This document shows positions 6,719-9,490 of a stretch of 9,490 bases of DNA, in pieces. Below the pieces are notes generated by a model. The model worked only from the letters and a program-made list of their open reading frames with translations. It ran no database searches and was not told the DNA's origin. Origin of the DNA: an uncultured Eubacteriales bacterium (GTDB taxonomy: Bacteria; Bacillota; Clostridia; Peptostreptococcales; Anaerovoracaceae); NCBI GenBank assembly GCA_902765035.1, contig CACWYF010000074.1:1-9490 (forward strand). Reading direction: 5' to 3'. A program made the position numbers and the translations under genes. Positions within the stretch are counted from its first letter, which is position 1, and every line of letters starts with the position of its first letter.

Positions 6719-6934
6719 ATGAAAGAATTCACTAAAGAAGAACAGCTCCGAATTTACAACGGAATTTCGGCTGACGGCAAGGTCAGCAAAGAAGCAGAAG
6801 AGATGATCCTTGCTGCAATAGCAGAAGGCAAGTCGGAAGAACTGCTTATCGGTGAAGTCAAGAGACAGCTCAGATGCAAGCTGAACGGCGAGCAGGGCAA
6901 GGCTGTTGCTGATGTAGTGGCTAAGCTGTGGTAA
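6719..6934 (+). CDS. Small protein of unknown function (71 residues)
   Basis: I do not recognise this protein. It begins MKEFTKEEQLRIYNG and continues as a charged, probably helical chain with a single cysteine (in QLRCKLNG), ending in VVAKLW. There is no signal peptide, membrane segment or metal-binding motif. GGGAGG lies 8 bases before the ATG, the codon use matches the operon, and the gene ends 51 bases before the first HGD-D subunit. I see no clear resemblance to the 63-residue protein upstream. A role as accessory subunit of the following enzymes is a guess from position. Confidence 0.78.
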   Translation: MKEFTKEEQLRIYNGISADGKVSKEAEEMILAAIAEGKSEELLIGEVKRQLRCKLNGEQGKAVADVVAKLW

Positions 6935-6985
6935 TACACTGAGCTTGGTTTTACAGACAGGACTGATAAACACAGGAGGGATACT

Positions 6986-8179
6986 GTGAAAGACCTTAAA
7001 CATTTGATTTACTTCGAAGACCTGCTGCAGGAGGCACACAATGACCTCATCAGACAGGCCCAGGAGGAAGGCAAGAAGTGTATAGGCTATATGTGCGAAA
7101 ACGTACCTGAACCGCTTCTCAATCTGCCGGGATGCTTCTCAGCAAGGCTTCGTGCACCGAGAACAGGTTCCATAGATGTAGGAACATATTACCTTACAAG
7201 CTTCCTCTGCGAATATTCGAGAGCTATCCTTGAGAGAGCTCTTGAGGGAGGATACAACTTCCTTGACGGAATGGTAACACCTGACGGATGCACCATGCTC
7301 AACAGATGCGTTGAGAACATGGAACTTCTCAACGCTGCCGGCAAGGATAAGGAAAACTTCTTCTGGGACTACATGGAGATTCCTATGAAGGCTGACTACA
7401 ACGGCCTCAACCTCTATGTGCTTCAGTGCAAGAATCACATTCTCAAGCCACTGGCTGAGAAGTACGGCATCGATGTAAGCGATGAAGCTATCCGTAAGGC
7501 TGTCGCTGAGCATAATCACATCTGTGAGCTCCTCAGACAGATCGGAGACTTCCGCAAGCTCGACAAGCCGACAATCACAGGATATGAGTACAACGTGCTT
7601 TGCCTTGCTTCATACGTAGCTCCTAAGTATCTCATCGTTGACAAACTCGAGGAGACACTTGAGGAACTGAAGACAAGAGAATCTGACGACAAGCCATGGT
7701 TCAAGGCGAGAGTTCTCGTTGTAGGATCCGAAGTCGATGATACTGACTTCATCAAGCTCATCGAGGACAGCGGTGCATTCGTATGCGCTGACAGATTCTG
7801 CTACGGCTCACTGCCTGGCAGAGATCCGATCGAGCTCACTGACGATGAGGATGCTCTGATTCAGATCTGCAGACAGTACATGTACAGAGGCGAATGCCCG
7901 AGATACATGAACACTGAGAAGATGGACGGAAGACGTGAATACGTCGATAAGCTGGCTAAGGAATACAAGGCCGACGGTATCATCTATCAGCAGATGAAGT
8001 TCTGTGACCCATGGGCTTACGAGAAGATGATGGGATCACACATCCTCAGAAACAGATATGACTGGCCGGTTCTCGCAGTCGACAGACCGTACACTATCGG
8101 CTCCTCCGGACAGATGCGTACCCGTGTACAGGCGTTCATGGAGAGCATCGATATCAAGAAGATTCAGAAGGAGGATTAG
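6986..8179 (+). CDS. 2-hydroxyacyl-CoA dehydratase / benzoyl-CoA reductase family subunit (HgdB/BcrB-like)
   Basis: This 397-residue protein belongs to the HGD-D family, whose members carry a [4Fe-4S]-type cluster and use ATP-energised single electrons to dehydrate 2-hydroxyacyl-CoA, reduce benzoyl-CoA, or (double-cubane proteins) reduce small molecules. The family's three cluster-ligand positions appear present: Cys37 in GYMCENVPEPLL, Cys102 in DGMVTPDGC, and Cys340 in QQMKFCDPWAYE. The closing family block GSSGQMRTRVQAFMES is at 372-387. Additional cysteines (Cys50, Cys75, Cys108) include a Cys-x5-Cys pair with Cys102. The start is GTG, chosen because AGGAGGG lies 5 bases upstream. It ends 2 bases before the next gene, whose ribosome site lies inside this gene's last codons, so the two are probably made together as one complex. 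The substrate cannot be told from the sequence. Confidence 0.9.
   Translation: MKDLKHLIYFEDLLQEAHNDLIRQAQEEGKKCIGYMCENVPEPLLNLPGCFSARLRAPRTGSIDVGTYYLTSFLCEYSRAILERALEGGYNFLDGMVTPDGCTMLNRCVENMELLNAAGKDKENFFWDYMEIPMKADYNGLNLYVLQCKNHILKPLAEKYGIDVSDEAIRKAVAEHNHICELLRQIGDFRKLDKPTITGYEYNVLCLASYVAPKYLIVDKLEETLEELKTRESDDKPWFKARVLVVGSEVDDTDFIKLIEDSGAFVCADRFCYGSLPGRDPIELTDDEDALIQICRQYMYRGECPRYMNTEKMDGRREYVDKLAKEYKADGIIYQQMKFCDPWAYEKMMGSHILRNRYDWPVLAVDRPYTIGSSGQMRTRVQAFMESIDIKKIQKED
8168..8174 (+). promoter_or_regulatory. Ribosome binding site of the second HGD-D gene, inside the end of the first
   Basis: AAGGAGG lies within the last codons of the preceding gene, 7 bases before the ATG at 8182. The genes are separated by only 2 bases, which favours coupled translation and balanced subunit amounts. 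Confidence 0.85.
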
Positions 8180-8181
8180 TG

Positions 8182-9490
8182 ATGGCTGTTAAGAAATTCA
8201 ACAAAATGGTCAACCCTGAAAAAATCAAGGGTGACACCAGATACGGCGATCTGTATAAGCCGCATGGCAAGGTCAGAAAGCGTCGTGAGTGGAGAGGAGT
8301 AGGAGATACTCTTTACGATTACAGCAGATGGCTGGGAATCATGCTCACACTCGGTAAATTCATGGCAAAGCCTCGCAACATCAAGTTCTTCTTCAGATAC
8401 CGCTGGATGGCTAACTATCTGGCAGTACCTATGATGGTAGACAGATTCACTCAGGGCCTCAGAGGCGAATACCTCAGAATGACCCACGAGGAGCAGGATC
8501 TTATCATCATCGACGTTGCGAAGCTTCTGAACACCATGGCACGTGCCGACCGCAGGGTAGGTAACGATGAGGAGTTCTCCAAGATCAACGTACTCGTTGA
8601 TGAGAACGAGATGACAGCAGTCATGATGGGATTCCCTGACCTGAAGTGCACATCCCGTGAGACTCCTTCAACATACGTATCAGTACTCCTGAACCAGCAC
8701 GCTATGGAGCACTACATCGACGTAGCTCAGGAATACGGACTTCCTGGCGACGTCTGCCCGATGCCTGAGGCAGAAGCCGGCGTATCTATCGACGACGATG
8801 CACCTGTATTCGGAGCATGCGCTGTACAGTGCAACACAACATGCGACGGATCACTTCTCGGTAACGGCGTAATCTCCGAGAGACTCGAGAAGGAAGACGG
8901 CATTCCTGTATTCCAGCTGCCGGCTCCGCTCCGTCACAAGGAAGATGATGTACAGGAATACGCTGCTGAGGAAATCAGAAGAGCTATCGCATTCATCGAA
9001 GAGCACACAGGCCACAAGTGGGACTGGGATTACTACTTCGAATGTGCTAAGAGAGTAAACTTTGCGACAAAGTGCCGTAACGAGTGGCTCGACATGAACA
9101 AGACGGACTATCCGCAGATCTTCGGCGGAAACCTCGCACTTTACACAGAGACCAACTACATGGCTATCTGCGGCAAGGTTCCTGAATTCGAGAGAGCTGA
9201 CAGACGTCTGATGAAGCTGGCAGAGAAGGCATACAAGAAGCGCAAAATGGCTGCTCCTGAGTACCGCCACAGAGCGATCGTATGGGGCGTTCAGTCGCAC
9301 TACTACATGGACTTCCTCGTATGGCTCCTGAACTGCTGGGGAATCGTTCCTCTGACAGACATGCTGTCATGCATCAACACAGAGATGATCGCAGAGACAG
9401 ATACTCCTGAGAACAGAGAGCAGGCTTACTACGCTATGGCCATGCTGACTGAAGAGATGATTATGCGTAACCGTACACACGGCGGCTACA
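8182..9490 (+). CDS. Second, divergent 2-hydroxyacyl-CoA dehydratase family subunit, 3' end cut by window edge
   Basis: The frame is open for 436 codons to the window edge. Residues 1 to about 150 are a basic, helical N-terminal region (including RKRREWRG) longer than in ordinary family members. The recognisable HGD-D part follows. Cys192 in DVCPMPEAEAG corresponds to the first cluster ligand (a Cys followed by Pro-Glu), and Cys221 in NTTCDGS to the second, followed by GIPVFQLPAP as expected. Cys213 and Cys217 precede Cys221 in a Cys-x3-Cys-x3-Cys pattern that is unusual and could bind additional iron. RAIVWGVQSHYYMDFL (near 368-383) resembles the start of the family's second domain. The third ligand should lie beyond the window. 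It likely pairs with the gene before it as a heterodimer; the two proteins are clearly different. Reaction and substrate are unknown. Confidence 0.85.
   Translation, partial: MAVKKFNKMVNPEKIKGDTRYGDLYKPHGKVRKRREWRGVGDTLYDYSRWLGIMLTLGKFMAKPRNIKFFFRYRWMANYLAVPMMVDRFTQGLRGEYLRMTHEEQDLIIIDVAKLLNTMARADRRVGNDEEFSKINVLVDENEMTAVMMGFPDLKCTSRETPSTYVSVLLNQHAMEHYIDVAQEYGLPGDVCPMPEAEAGVSIDDDAPVFGACAVQCNTTCDGSLLGNGVISERLEKEDGIPVFQLPAPLRHKEDDVQEYAAEEIRRAIAFIEEHTGHKWDWDYYFECAKRVNFATKCRNEWLDMNKTDYPQIFGGNLALYTETNYMAICGKVPEFERADRRLMKLAEKAYKKRKMAAPEYRHRAIVWGVQSHYYMDFLVWLLNCWGIVPLTDMLSCINTEMIAETDTPENREQAYYAMAMLTEEMIMRNRTHGGY

Noticed and set aside
6513..6722. 69-codon plus-strand frame overlapping both small genes and the hairpin
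   Set aside because: It is out of frame with two genes that have good ribosome sites, has none itself, and reads through the hairpin arms.

Overview
The window looks like chromosome from an anaerobic Bacillota (Clostridia-type) bacterium. Supporting signs are strong AGGAGG-type ribosome sites, a CsoR-controlled CopA copper exporter that appears to carry heavy-metal domains at both ends, and oxygen-sensitive iron-sulfur enzymes of the 2-hydroxyacyl-CoA dehydratase / benzoyl-CoA reductase family. I cannot name the species. I see no transposase, phage gene, tRNA, rRNA or CRISPR array.

Left part, minus strand (1-2867): a copper-homeostasis operon read leftward, csoR then copA, with 27 bases between them. 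Its promoter is near-consensus (TTGACC, 17 bases, TATAAT), and a palindromic CsoR operator, ATACCC-CTGCA-GGGTAT, lies inside the promoter spacer. CsoR without copper would block the promoter; copper binding would release it and induce the exporter. copA runs off the left edge just as a second heavy-metal-binding domain begins.

Middle (2723-3155): a 433-base divergent intergenic region. It holds the csoR promoter and leader on one strand, and on the other a probable promoter for the right-hand operon with a 10-base palindrome in its spacer.

Right part, plus strand (3156-9490): six consecutive genes, apparently one operon. In order they are: a 927-residue FAD and multi-[4Fe-4S] pyridine-nucleotide oxidoreductase of the GltD type; a HypA-like nickel/zinc metallochaperone; two small proteins of unknown function (63 and 71 residues) separated by a strong RNA hairpin; and two different 2-hydroxyacyl-CoA dehydratase (HGD-D) family subunits, the second cut by the right edge. 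The likely theme is low-potential electron transfer: NAD(P)H electrons pass through the flavoprotein and its clusters to, or near, a two-subunit Fe-S reductase or dehydratase. The ATP-dependent activase such enzymes need is not in the window and would be expected downstream. No CoA-transferase, CoA-ligase or hydrogenase structural gene is visible, so the substrate is unknown and the role of HypA here is unexplained. This operon is the best candidate for an undescribed system.
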